A DNA stretch of 64,000 nt from Ancylobacter defluvii (GTDB taxonomy: Bacteria > Pseudomonadota > Alphaproteobacteria > Rhizobiales > Xanthobacteraceae), in assembly GCF_018390605.1 (NCBI RefSeq), contig NZ_JAHBGD010000024.1:744001-808000 (forward strand). The letters run 5' to 3'. The position numbers were made by a program, and so were the translations under genes. How positions within the stretch are numbered: the first letter of the stretch is position 1; each line of letters opens with the position of its first letter. The notes beneath the pieces were generated by a model. That model did no database searches. It was given only the letters and a program-made list of their open reading frames with translations, and was not told the DNA's origin. Shown here piece after piece: positions 1 to 9,395 of the stretch.

Positions 1-1635
1 GTGCCCGTAAAGGCTGTCCGAACCGCCGCCGCCATAAAGGTTGTTGTTCAGTTCGTTGCCCACAACGGTGTTCTTCTGGTCGTTGCCGCCGGCATCGGTG
101 GCCGTGCCGAACAGCACGATGCTTTCGAAATTCGGATCGAGGCCGCGATTGACTGAGGTCCACAGCGTGTCGCCGCCTTCGTTCAGCGCCTCGTAGACCA
201 CGTCGGAATAGCTATCGACGACGTAGGTGTCGCTTCCCAGCCCGCCGATCATCTGGTCCGGTCCGGTGCCACCGTCGAGGATGTCGGCACCCGCCATGCC
301 ATAGAGCACGTCGGCACCCACCCCGCCATGGATGGTGTTGGCGAGGTCGTTGCCGGCCATCAGGTTGGCGGCGTCGTTGCCCCACGCCTCGATGTTGTAG
401 CGACCTTCCTCGATCTTGAGCTGCTCGACATTGGCCGGCAGCACGTAGCCACTCGCCCGCAGATAGACCGTATCGACACCTTCGCCCGGCGCCTCGATGA
501 CCACATCGCCGACATAGTCGACGACATAGCTGTCATTGCCGGTAAGGCCAATCATCGTATCGGCGCCGCCCAAGCCATTGAGGATATTGTCGGCAAAACT
601 GCCGCGCAGGGTGTCGTTGGCCGAGCCGCCGACGGCGTTCTCGATCAGCGAGGCCGGATTATCGTCGAACAGGTAGGAATTATAGACATTGCCGCGTGCA
701 TAGACGCCGTCGCCCAGATGGGCGAGTTGCGCCTCGGAGGTTATGCTCGCGGCGCCGGGAGACAGATCGATCGAGACCGGCGTGGTGAAGCTCTGCATGC
801 TGTAGGTGTCGATGCCACCGCCGTCCCAGACCGTCATGAAGACCTTGCCGCCGGTGGGTGACGGCCCTTGCCGCACCCCGTTGATCGACAACTGACCGTC
901 CTGACTCCAGCGGTAAATTGTGTCGCCGGATTGGGTATTGCGATCGGCACCATAGAGTGTCTGCAGCGCCAGAATGTCGAGCGGCATATAGGTTTGTGGG
1001 AAGTCGTATTGGCCGACATCTTCCCAACCGTTCGCGGGGCCCCCCACATAGGCACGCTCGCTCATGACCGTGTGCTCGAGCGAATCGCGATCCGCAGGCA
1101 CCACAACATTCGCGACGCCGTCCGGAGCGGCGCTGTACTTCAGGCCGAGCGTCACCCCCAGCAGCTTTAGATGCAACGCATAGGCATAGTTTCCGTTGAC
1201 AGGAAATCGAACATCTCTGTCTGTACCTTTCAGCTCCGTGCCGAACCAGACCTCTCCCACAAATACTCCACCAAGGCCAGGCCCATTCGCATATCCAATT
1301 AAATCATCATCCTCTATATTTCCGACCGTAATCTCGCGACGATATTGATTGTAATCGGGGAAGAATTCATAAATGGGCAGATTTGTGAACGCTCCAACAT
1401 TATTATACGTCGCATATTTTCCAGCCAGCGGGTGAGGATCCCCATCGCCGAACTGTAGATTTCCGCTTAGAATAGCGGAAGTAGCAGCCATCTGCTCGAG
1501 AGTAGCCCGGAGAAGGGCAGAGTCGGAAGAATACCTGTAAGATGAAAATCTCGTCTCGCCCTGCCATTTCTCGCCGATAAGCAAGCCGTCAATATAATCG
1601 TTGCCGGTCGGATCAACTTTCACAACGCTGGCCAT
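1..1635 (-). CDS. RTX repeat protein with degenerate serralysin (M10-like) domain, copy A (C-terminus beyond window)
   Basis: 545 codons are visible; the gene continues past the left edge, so the C-terminal secretion signal is not seen. The start is ATG at 1635 with a GGGGGGAGAG Shine-Dalgarno. The N-terminus has the serralysin-like IDGLLxGxKW opening. The LGLKY motif follows near residue 170, then the Met-turn TVMSERAY and the DILALQTLYG helix. The position of the zinc site HExxHxxGxxH reads KLLGVTLGLKY, so all three His and the Glu are absent. From about residue 320 there are glycine/aspartate nonapeptide RTX repeats (GGxGxDxL type) and NVExL-type spacers. It is probably a calcium-folded protein exported by the type I system at 4206-7321. 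A proteolytic role is unlikely. It is paralogous to the next gene. Confidence 0.85.
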   Translation of the reverse strand, partial: MASVVKVDPTGNDYIDGLLIGEKWQGETRFSSYRYSSDSALLRATLEQMAATSAILSGNLQFGDGDPHPLAGKYATYNNVGAFTNLPIYEFFPDYNQYRREITVGNIEDDDLIGYANGPGLGGVFVGEVWFGTELKGTDRDVRFPVNGNYAYALHLKLLGVTLGLKYSAAPDGVANVVVPADRDSLEHTVMSERAYVGGPANGWEDVGQYDFPQTYMPLDILALQTLYGADRNTQSGDTIYRWSQDGQLSINGVRQGPSPTGGKVFMTVWDGGGIDTYSMQSFTTPVSIDLSPGAASITSEAQLAHLGDGVYARGNVYNSYLFDDNPASLIENAVGGSANDTLRGSFADNILNGLGGADTMIGLTGNDSYVVDYVGDVVIEAPGEGVDTVYLRASGYVLPANVEQLKIEEGRYNIEAWGNDAANLMAGNDLANTIHGGVGADVLYGMAGADILDGGTGPDQMIGGLGSDTYVVDSYSDVVYEALNEGGDTLWTSVNRGLDPNFESIVLFGTATDAGGNDQKNTVVGNELNNNLYGGGGSDSLYGH

Positions 1636-1885
1636 CTCGTTCTCTCCCCCCAATGCCTTGTCACGGCCTGTCATTTCGAGCGTCGCACGTGCAGCAGATC
1701 GCGCCAGTCGTAAATCCGACCAGATCAACGCCAGGCATCACTCACACGATACTGGTTTTCATCCAGCCTGCTGGATATTGAGCAGATCTGAGTGCCATCG
1801 ACAAACAAACATGGCGTCACGCGCCGCATCCTGCCCGGCCACAGCCCGAGAGACCTCTCCGCCCGGCGAAACCGGGCTGGGCGCG

Positions 1886-3712
1886 TCACACGAACAGGAA
1901 GTTGCTGGTCGTCAGCTCCGCCAGCTTGGCGTTCTGCAGCACGATGCCGTCATGGCCGTCCCAGATCACCACGTCGCTGCCGTTCTGGAACGCCGCATCC
2001 ATCGCCGCGCCGATCGAGGCGAAGATGGCGCTGTCGAACACCACCCGGTCTTCCGACGCCTTGAAGTCGACGAAGTAATCCACCCCGCCGCCGTTCTTGA
2101 TGATCGCGTAGTCATAGCCGGCGCCGCCGTAATAGGCATCGCGGCCGGTGCCGCCGGTCATGTAGTCGTTGCCGTCCTCGCCGAACAGCCGGTCGCTGCC
2201 GACATGGCCGTAGAGGCTGTCCGAGCCGGCGCCGCCATAGAGATTATTGGCCAGCGCATTGCCGGAGACGATGTTGTCCTGGCCGTTGCCGCCGGCATCG
2301 GTCGCCGACCCGAACAGCACGATGTTCTCGAAGTCGTTGTCGAGGCCGCGATTGACCGAGGTCCACAACGTGTCGGTGCCCTGGCCCGGCTTTTCAAAGA
2401 CGATGTCCGCCAGGCTGTCGACGATATAGGTATCGTCGCCAGAGTTGCCGACCATCCGGTCTGCACCGGCGCCGCCGTCGAGGTGATCGTCGCCGCTGGA
2501 GCCATACAGCCTGTCGTCGCCCGCCTCGCCATAGAGGGCACTGTCGGTGTAATTGCCGGTCAGCAGATTGTTCAGCGCATTGCCCCGCAATGTGGCGGCA
2601 CCGGCGATATTCTCGATCCTGCCATACTCGACATTCTCCGGCAGGACGTAATAGCTCAGCCGGGAATAGACGAAATCCCTGTCACCGGGCTCGCCGAACG
2701 CCTCGATCACCACGTCGCCGACATTGTCGACCACATAGGTGTCGCTGCCGGCCAGGCCGGTCATCACATCGGCACCCGCCCCGCCATTGAGCAGGTTGTC
2801 GGCGATGTTGCCGCTCAGCGTGTCGTTTCCCGACCCGCCGATGGCATTCTCGATCAACGAGGCCGGGTTGCCGTCGAACAGGAAGGCGTTGAAGATGTTG
2901 CCGCGCGCATAGACGCCGTCGCCGAGCTGGGCGAGTTGCGCCTGCGAGAACACGCTGTAGCCGCCCGGCGCGAGATCGATCGAGACCGGGGTACTATAGG
3001 CGGACAGGTCATACGTATCCAGACCGCCGCCATCCCAGATGGTGCGGAAGATTTTGTTGCTGGCAGGAGAGCCGCCTACCTCGCCTGTCGCTGGATTCCA
3101 GCTATAGACGCTGCGGCCAGCGGCATAGCTGTAGTCGGCGCCGCCATAGAGCGTCTGAAGCGCCAGAATATCCAGCGCCATAAAGGATTGCGGATGTCCG
3201 AATTTCTCAGCGCTATAGGCGCCGGAAGGACCGCCTTCATAGGAACGCCGGCTCATCACCGTGTATTCGAGTGAATCCATGTCCGCGGGCACGGCGATAT
3301 TGGCCACGCCGCCAAGGTCGCTGGCATATTTCAGGCCCAGGGATATGCCGACTCCCTGCATGTATGTGAGATAACCGACACTGCCGGGACGATCCTCAAA
3401 CGGATAAGTGAAAGCAATGTCTCCTCCATCGATCGGAGATTTCATTGATGGTTGAGCATTTTCCGCATAGCCAACCTGGATATTTCCATTTCCAGGAAGC
3501 GGAGTTTCTTCATCATATTTTTGGACAAATCTAAGTTTTATATTTGTAATTCCTATTACATAAGAATATAATGAATATACTTCCGGTATTATTTGGTAGT
3601 CACCGTACCAACTCGTAAAGGAATACGTCGTATCCCCGGCCCATTTGCTTCCCTGAAGCAGGCCGTCAATATAATCGTCGCCAGTCAGGCCGACACTGAC
3701 AGGAGTTCCCAC
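1886..3712 (-). CDS. RTX repeat protein with degenerate serralysin (M10-like) domain, copy B (complete)
   Basis: About 608 aa. I chose GTG at 3712 because a GGGGGAGAG ribosome site precedes it as in copy A, and because the two proteins then align from residue 1 to the TGxDYIDGLL motif. An in-frame ATG at 3745 would add 11 residues. Order: IDGLLxGxKW opening, diverged segment, QGVGISLGLKY where a serralysin has HExxHxxGxxH, Met-turn YTVMSRRSY, DILALQTLYG, then several blocks of RTX nonapeptides. A peptidase-M10-C-like tail ends in the hydrophobic residues NFLFV, typical of an uncleaved type I secretion signal. The metal ligands are missing, so it is most likely a secreted non-catalytic protein. 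The C-terminal half is very similar to copy A. Confidence 0.88.
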   Translation of the reverse strand: MGTPVSVGLTGDDYIDGLLQGSKWAGDTTYSFTSWYGDYQIIPEVYSLYSYVIGITNIKLRFVQKYDEETPLPGNGNIQVGYAENAQPSMKSPIDGGDIAFTYPFEDRPGSVGYLTYMQGVGISLGLKYASDLGGVANIAVPADMDSLEYTVMSRRSYEGGPSGAYSAEKFGHPQSFMALDILALQTLYGGADYSYAAGRSVYSWNPATGEVGGSPASNKIFRTIWDGGGLDTYDLSAYSTPVSIDLAPGGYSVFSQAQLAQLGDGVYARGNIFNAFLFDGNPASLIENAIGGSGNDTLSGNIADNLLNGGAGADVMTGLAGSDTYVVDNVGDVVIEAFGEPGDRDFVYSRLSYYVLPENVEYGRIENIAGAATLRGNALNNLLTGNYTDSALYGEAGDDRLYGSSGDDHLDGGAGADRMVGNSGDDTYIVDSLADIVFEKPGQGTDTLWTSVNRGLDNDFENIVLFGSATDAGGNGQDNIVSGNALANNLYGGAGSDSLYGHVGSDRLFGEDGNDYMTGGTGRDAYYGGAGYDYAIIKNGGGVDYFVDFKASEDRVVFDSAIFASIGAAMDAAFQNGSDVVIWDGHDGIVLQNAKLAELTTSNFLFV

Positions 3713-4205
3713 AACCGCTCTCCCCCTCGCGCCCCCGGCGCTCATGTGCTTTCCGCAGCATCTTCCATCTTATGTCGAGCAAAACAACCTACAGATGAAA
3801 TAATACCGTGCCGGTGCGGATTTTGTCGCCGCCGGCGCCGCGATGCGGCAACCTCCGCTTCACAGGCGGAGCAAACGCGGCGCAAGCGGTCAGGACCTTG
3901 CTCGTCGGCAGATCGGCAAGCCCGCCGCCGCGAAACGCGCGTGCCGCGCGTGTGTCGCGCTCATGCCGGCCCGCCGTCCCTCGGCCATCGACATCGGCGG
4001 AGCCCCCTCCCGGCACGCGCCTCCCGGCGTCGATCCAGCCCCGCATCCTCGTCCGGAAACCGCGTGACGGCATCCAGCCAAAATCGCCTGGATTTCACAG
4101 CCGCGCGTAGCCATCATGGCGTATCGTGGAGCGTCATTCCGGAGCCGCGTTTTACCTCTCTCGACTGCCGGGACACCTCCCGCCCGACATCAGGACCACC
4201 GCCGC
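3713..4205. other. Intergenic region between divergent RTX and secretion genes
   Basis: About 490 bases separate copy B from the transporter gene and must hold both promoters. The part near 3775-3805 is AT-richer than its surroundings. The rest is GC-rich with several short open frames on both strands, none with a family-like sequence or a good ribosome site. I see no repeat or RNA gene here. Confidence 0.5.
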
Positions 4206-6014
4206 ATGATCTCCGAACTCGCCAAGGCGATGCAGGCCTGCCGCACGGCCTTCATCGGCATCGGCCTGATGACCGGCGTGATCAACATCCTCTACCTCAC
4301 CGGCTCGATCTTCATGCTGGAGGTCTATGATCGGGTGCTGCCCAGCCGCAGCATCCCGACCCTGGTTGGTATCGCCATCCTCGCCGCCATGCTCTACGGC
4401 TTCCAGGTGGCGCTCGACATCGTGCGCCTGCGCATCCTGTCGCGCATCGGGCTCGCCCTCGACGAGGGCATAGGTGGGCGCGTCTACAGCGCCGTGGTGC
4501 GTGCGCCGCTGCGCATGGTCCCGTCCGGCGACGGGTTGCAACCGATACGCGATCTCGACCAGCTGCGCGGCTTCCTTTCCGGCCTCGGCCCGACGGCGCT
4601 GTTCGACATGCCGTGGATGCCGCTCTATCTCATCGTCTGCTTCCTGTTCCACCCGCTGATCGGCCTCACCGCGCTGATCGGCTGCGTCGTGCTCGTCGCC
4701 TTCACCGCCCTGACCGAAGCAACGACCAAGAAGCCGGTGCGGCAGGCGATGATCGAGATGACGGCGCGCAACGCGCTGTCGGAGGTCGGGCGCCGCAATG
4801 CGGAAGTGCTTTCCGCCATGGCGATGACCGAACGCCTCGGCGAAAACTGGGCGGCGGCGAACCGGCGCTTCACCCGCGAGCAGCAGCGCGCCGCCGACAT
4901 CGGCAATGGCCTCGGCGCGCTCTCCAAGGGCTTGCGCTTGGCGCTGCAATCCGCCGTGCTCGGCGTCGGTGCGTTCCTGGTCATCCGCGGCGAGGCCAGC
5001 CCCGGCATCATGATCGCCGCCTCCATTCTCAGCGCCCGGGCGCTGGCGCCGGTGGAACTCGCCATCGCGCACTGGAAGGGCTTCGTCGCCGCCCGCCAGG
5101 GCTGGAAGCGGCTGGGTGAGCTGCTCAAGGCCTTTCCCGTCGCTGGCGCGCCGATCGCGCTGCCCAGGCCGCACCGGTCGCTGGCGGTGGAGGACATCTC
5201 CGTCACCCCGCCGGGCCAGCGCCGGCTGGTGGTGCAGGAGATCGGCTTCACGCTGGAGGCCGGGCAGTGCCTCGGCGTCGTCGGCCCCTCCGGATCGGGC
5301 AAGTCGAGCCTGATCCGCGCCCTGGTCGGGGTCTGGCAGCCGGCACGCGGCAAGGTGCGGCTCGACGGCGCCGCCTTCGAGCAGTGGCGCCCCGACGACC
5401 TCGGCGCCGCCATCGGCTATCTGCCGCAGGACGTCGAGCTGTTCGCCGGCACGGTGGCGCAGAACATCTCCCGCTTCCATCCCGCCCCCGATCCGGCCGA
5501 GATCATCGCCGCCGCCGAGGCTGCCGGGGTGCACCAGCTGATCCTGCGGCTGCCGGAAGGCTATGAGACGCCGATCGGTGACGGCGGCGCCGCGCTGTCC
5601 GCCGGCCAGCGCCAGCGTGTCGCGTTGGCGCGGGCGCTGTTCGGCTCGCCTTTCCTGGTGGTGCTCGACGAGCCGAACTCCAATCTCGACGCCGATGGCG
5701 AGGCCGCGCTCAACCAGGCGATCTCCGGCGTGCGGGCGCGCGGCGGCATCGTCGTCATCGTCGCCCACCGCCACAGCGCGCTCGCCAGCATCGACAGGCT
5801 GCTGGTGCTGCAGGAAGGCCGCAGCCGCGCCTTCGGGCCCAAGGAGCAGGTGCTGCGCAAGCTGGCGCAGCAGCCCGCGCCGCCGGTCCCCGCCGGAGGT
5901 GCCGAGGTCGTGGCGATGAACGGCCGGAACGAGAAGCCGGCAACCGCAAGGATGCCCCCGGACGCCCCGATGGCGGAGCGCCCGCTGGCCGGCAAGGAAG
6001 GGCTGCTGCCGTGA
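4206..6014 (+). CDS. Type I secretion ABC transporter/permease (PrtD family)
   Basis: 602 aa from ATG 4206. An upstream in-frame ATG at 4116 adds 30 residues unlike the family, whereas PrtD-type proteins begin close to the RACRxAxIGxxLxxGVIN segment. The N-terminal half is the six-helix permease (FMLEVYDRVLPS motif). The ATPase half has Walker A GPSGSGKSS (about residue 360), signature LSAGQRQR (about 462), Walker B LVVLDEP (about 483) and the H-loop VAHRHS (about 518). It should export the neighbouring RTX proteins in one step across both membranes. The stop overlaps the next gene by 4 bases (GTGA), so the pair is translationally coupled. No TolC-like outer membrane partner lies nearby. Confidence 0.93.
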   Translation: MISELAKAMQACRTAFIGIGLMTGVINILYLTGSIFMLEVYDRVLPSRSIPTLVGIAILAAMLYGFQVALDIVRLRILSRIGLALDEGIGGRVYSAVVRAPLRMVPSGDGLQPIRDLDQLRGFLSGLGPTALFDMPWMPLYLIVCFLFHPLIGLTALIGCVVLVAFTALTEATTKKPVRQAMIEMTARNALSEVGRRNAEVLSAMAMTERLGENWAAANRRFTREQQRAADIGNGLGALSKGLRLALQSAVLGVGAFLVIRGEASPGIMIAASILSARALAPVELAIAHWKGFVAARQGWKRLGELLKAFPVAGAPIALPRPHRSLAVEDISVTPPGQRRLVVQEIGFTLEAGQCLGVVGPSGSGKSSLIRALVGVWQPARGKVRLDGAAFEQWRPDDLGAAIGYLPQDVELFAGTVAQNISRFHPAPDPAEIIAAAEAAGVHQLILRLPEGYETPIGDGGAALSAGQRQRVALARALFGSPFLVVLDEPNSNLDADGEAALNQAISGVRARGGIVVIVAHRHSALASIDRLLVLQEGRSRAFGPKEQVLRKLAQQPAPPVPAGGAEVVAMNGRNEKPATARMPPDAPMAERPLAGKEGLLP

Positions 6015-7321
6015 CCCGCACGACGCCTGCAAACCCGCACCGCTCCATTCGCCGCCATCTGGCGCTCGGGCTGCTCCTGGTGCTGGTGGTGGTGTTCGGC
6101 ATCGGCGGCTGGGCGGTGGCGACGCAGATTTCCGGTGCCGTCATCGCGCCGGGACAGCTCGTCGTCTATTCCAGCCTGAAGAAGGTGCAGCATCCCACCG
6201 GCGGCATCGTCGGCGAACTGCTGGTCAAGGAGGGCGACAGCGTGCGGGCCGGCGACGTGCTGCTGCGCCTCGACAAGACGGTGGCCGAAGCCAATCTCGC
6301 CATTCTCGCCAATAATCTCGACGAGCTCCAGGTTCGGCAGGCTCGCAACGAGGCCGAGCGCGACGGCATTGCTGAGCTCGCCTTCCCGCCGCAGCTGCTG
6401 TCCCGCGCCGAAGACGCCGACGTCGCGCGCATCCTCACCGGCGAGACCAAGCTGTTCGAGAGCCGCCGCTTCCTGCGCGAGGGCCGCAAGGCGCAGCTCG
6501 GCGAGCGCATCGCCCAGCTCAGGGAGGAGATCCGCGGCCTCGACTTCCAGCTCGCCTCCAAGGGCCGGGAAATCGCGCTGATCGGCACCGAGCTCAAGAG
6601 CGTGCGCCAGCTATGGACCGACAACCTGGTCTCCATCCAGCGCGTCACCGCGCTGGAGCGCGACGGCGCGCGGCTGGAGGGCGAGCAGGGCCTGCTGATC
6701 GCCAACATCGCCCAGACCAAGGGCCGCATCGTCGAGACCGAGCTGCAGATCCTGCAGATCGACCAGGACATGCGCAGCGAGGTCGCCACCGAGCTCGCCG
6801 AGATCCGCGCCAAGCTGTCGGAAACCCGCGAGCGCATCGTCACCGCGCAGGACCAGCTTCGCCGTGTCGAGCTTCGCGCGCCGCAGGACGGCGTGGTGCA
6901 CCAGCTCGCCGTGCACACCATCGGCGGGGTGATCGGCCCCGGTGAGCCGATCATGCTGGTGGTGCCGAACAACGACCAGCTGGAGGCCGAGGCCCGCGTG
7001 CCGCCGCCCTTCATCGACCAGCTGGCGGTGGGCCAGCCGGCCGTCGTGCGCCTCGCGGCGGGGGCGCAGTGGGAGACGCCGGAACTCACCGGCACGCTCA
7101 GCCGCATCTCGGCGGATATCGTGCCGGACCCCCACACCGGCGAGGGGTTCTATTCGGTGCGCATCTCGCTGCCGCCCGAGGAACTGGCGCGGCTGGACGG
7201 CATGAAGCTGGTGCCCGGCATGCCGCTCGAGGTGTTCATCAAGACCGGCGACCGCACGGTGCTGTCCTATCTGGTCAAGCCGCTCACCGACCAGGTCGCC
7301 CGCTCGTTCCGCGGCCGCTGA
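6011..7321 (+). CDS. HlyD-family type I secretion periplasmic adaptor (PrtE-like)
   Basis: 436 aa beginning with GTG inside the stop of the ABC gene. It has a short cytoplasmic N-terminus, one membrane helix at about residues 17-38, a lipoyl half-motif (GGIVGELLVKEGDSV), a long alpha-helical hairpin (about 90-290), the second half-motif (LRAPQDGVVHQL) and a beta-barrel C-terminal domain (MPLEVFIKTGDRTVLSYL) typical of the family. It bridges the ABC transporter and an outer membrane channel encoded elsewhere. Length and domain order are complete. Confidence 0.93.
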   Translation: MTRTTPANPHRSIRRHLALGLLLVLVVVFGIGGWAVATQISGAVIAPGQLVVYSSLKKVQHPTGGIVGELLVKEGDSVRAGDVLLRLDKTVAEANLAILANNLDELQVRQARNEAERDGIAELAFPPQLLSRAEDADVARILTGETKLFESRRFLREGRKAQLGERIAQLREEIRGLDFQLASKGREIALIGTELKSVRQLWTDNLVSIQRVTALERDGARLEGEQGLLIANIAQTKGRIVETELQILQIDQDMRSEVATELAEIRAKLSETRERIVTAQDQLRRVELRAPQDGVVHQLAVHTIGGVIGPGEPIMLVVPNNDQLEAEARVPPPFIDQLAVGQPAVVRLAAGAQWETPELTGTLSRISADIVPDPHTGEGFYSVRISLPPEELARLDGMKLVPGMPLEVFIKTGDRTVLSYLVKPLTDQVARSFRGR

Positions 7322-7370
7322 GCCGCGCGGGCTGTGGGCTATAGGCTGCGGGCCAAAGACTGTAGGCGGC

Positions 7371-9278
7371 TCAGCCGTGCCGCCGCGCCGCCGGCTCCCC
7401 GCCCGCTCCTCCGGCCGGCTCGCCGCGCAGGCCATAGCGCCAGAACCGATCGGGCAGCGGCCCGGCCGCCGCGTTCCCGGCGTAGAGCGAGCGGCCCTCG
7501 CGGATGCCGTGCCGCAGATAGTGCAGCAACGGGTTGTGATCGGACGGAACGTCCTTGTTGCTGCGGAAATAGTCGCCGGTGCTGAACAGCAGGCTGGGAT
7601 TCCAGCCGTTCCGGAAGCCGGTGTCGAGATAGTGCCGCGCCGCCTCATGCGGCTCGATGCCGTAGGTCTCGACATACCAGGCCTTGTCGAACAGTGCGCT
7701 GGATTCCAGCAGCCGGATGTCGTCGTCCTGCGGATCGGGCACCCGCGCGATCACCTCGGCAACCACCTCCGCTGGCGGCGGGGCGGGCTCGGGCGGGGAG
7801 CCGGCCCCGGCGAGCGGCGCCGCGAGCCGCTCGCGCATGTCGCGGCACTGGTTGAGGCAGTCCTGCAGCAGCGCGGCGGCCCGCAGCGCCGCCGCCTGCG
7901 CCACGCCGCCGGCGCGCCGCTCGCGCCCGGTCCGGCCGTTCAGCCGCAGCCGCTTGCGCAAGCGCGTCGGCACACAATAGACCAGCCGCTGCCGCAGCGT
8001 CTTCGACCGCACCGCCAGCGCGCGCGCCTCCTCGCCATGGGCCTCACGCAAGGCGAGAACCAGCTGCTCCGCATGCGCGATCATCGGCGGCACGGCGCCG
8101 CGTATTTCGGCGCTCTCTCGCTCCGCCGAACGCCGCCGTTCCTCCAGCGCCCGGCACTCCTGTTCGAGCGCGGCCAGCTCCTGCCGATGCGAGGCCTCCG
8201 CCTGCGCCAGCCTGGCCTGGCGCTCGGCATGGAAGGCGCTCTTCAGCTGGTCGATCTCGCGCGCCAGCGCCTCGTCCTTCTCGGCGAGCCGCCGCAGCTG
8301 CGCGAGCTGGGCGTCGCGCTGCTCGGCGATCACCGCCGCCTGCGCCTGGATCAGCGCCTGCCGCTCGTCGAGAATGCGCAGCTGTTCCCGCAGCACCGTC
8401 TCGTTGCCGGCCAACAACGCGTCCTTGTCGTCGGAAACCGCCCGCAACGCCGCCACCTGCCGGGTGAGTCCGTCATAGTCGTCGATGGCCTGCCGGCGCA
8501 CCGCATCCAGCGTGCCGGTCAGCTCGTTGCCCCTCGCCTGCAGCGCCTCGAGCGCGCCGGCGCCGGTTTCGGTGCCGTCGACCAGCACCGAGGCGGCGGG
8601 CGCCTCCAGCGGCGCGTCGGAACACAGCGCCACCAGGAACACCGGCCTGGCCGGCGGCAGCGGCGTCCGGCCCGGCGCGGTGCCGTGCAGCCACCATATG
8701 TCTGCGGCCGGCGTGTCAGTCGCAGCGGCGATCACCGAGGCAAGGCCGACCGCCTGGCCGCGCAGCTCGACATGGGCGAAGAGCTGCCGCAATTCGTCGG
8801 CGAACTCGGCCGCCGAGAACTCGGCAAGGTGGAACTGGTTCCGGTTGTTCAGCTCTCCGGAATAGACCTCGCGGTCAGGGGTCGAGACGATCAGCCGGCC
8901 ATCGGGCTTGAGCACCCTCCTGAGTTCGCGCAGCGCAGCGCGCGGGTCGGCGACGTGCTCGATGGTCTCGAAGCAGACCACCGCGTCGAAGCTGCGGTCG
9001 GCGAAGGGCAGCGCGCCGACCTCGCCGGCCTTGAAGCTGAGATTGGCGATGCCGCCATAGTGGCGGGCGGCATGGGCGATAGCCGCCGCGTCGAGATCGA
9101 CGCCCACCACCTGCGCGGCGCTGCGGGCGAGAAAGGCGGCGCCGTACCCCTCGCCGCAGGCGACGTCGAGCACCGACGCCCCGGCCGTCAGCCCGGCGGC
9201 GAAGGCATAGCGGTGCTGGTGCTCGGCCGTAATGCTGCCGGCGGTTCCGGGAATGTAGCGCTCGCCCGTATCGTCCAT
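7371..9278 (-). CDS. SAM methyltransferase fused to a long coiled coil and a glycan-associated C-terminal domain
   Basis: 635 aa from ATG 9278 (ribosome site GGGGGAC); upstream in-frame starts lack family similarity. Residues 1-220 are a class I SAM methyltransferase (VLDVACGEGYGA motif I, VVCFETIEHV, post-motif STPDREVYS). About 225-440 is predicted coiled coil rich in Ala, Glu, Gln and Arg. The end carries FDKAWYVETYG and NPLLHYLRHGIREGR. This WYxxxY...HYLxxGxxEGR pattern is common at the ends of rhizobial glycosyltransferases and RgpF-like proteins. The context suggests methylation of a surface polysaccharide, perhaps with a chain-length measuring coiled coil. The substrate is unknown. Confidence 0.8.
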   Translation of the reverse strand: MDDTGERYIPGTAGSITAEHQHRYAFAAGLTAGASVLDVACGEGYGAAFLARSAAQVVGVDLDAAAIAHAARHYGGIANLSFKAGEVGALPFADRSFDAVVCFETIEHVADPRAALRELRRVLKPDGRLIVSTPDREVYSGELNNRNQFHLAEFSAAEFADELRQLFAHVELRGQAVGLASVIAAATDTPAADIWWLHGTAPGRTPLPPARPVFLVALCSDAPLEAPAASVLVDGTETGAGALEALQARGNELTGTLDAVRRQAIDDYDGLTRQVAALRAVSDDKDALLAGNETVLREQLRILDERQALIQAQAAVIAEQRDAQLAQLRRLAEKDEALAREIDQLKSAFHAERQARLAQAEASHRQELAALEQECRALEERRRSAERESAEIRGAVPPMIAHAEQLVLALREAHGEEARALAVRSKTLRQRLVYCVPTRLRKRLRLNGRTGRERRAGGVAQAAALRAAALLQDCLNQCRDMRERLAAPLAGAGSPPEPAPPPAEVVAEVIARVPDPQDDDIRLLESSALFDKAWYVETYGIEPHEAARHYLDTGFRNGWNPSLLFSTGDYFRSNKDVPSDHNPLLHYLRHGIREGRSLYAGNAAAGPLPDRFWRYGLRGEPAGGAGGEPAARRHG

Positions 9279-9395
9279 TGTCCGTCCCCCGGCCGGGCGG
9301 GGCGCGAGGCGCCGCCCGGCATTGCGTCCGCCCTGCATGGGTAACGGAAAGCCGGCGGCCTCGCCAGAGCCGGCCGGCGCGCGCAAGCCCGGCCG

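Noticed and set aside
1601-3274. 557-codon plus-strand frame opposite the RTX genes
   Set aside because: Composition mirrors RTX repeats read backwards; the minus-strand frame explains the sequence.
4152-6032. 626-codon open frame antisense to the secretion ABC gene
   Set aside because: His/Asp/Gly/Arg-rich composition typical of the complementary strand of a GC-rich gene; no family motifs, and the plus strand has a complete ABC transporter.
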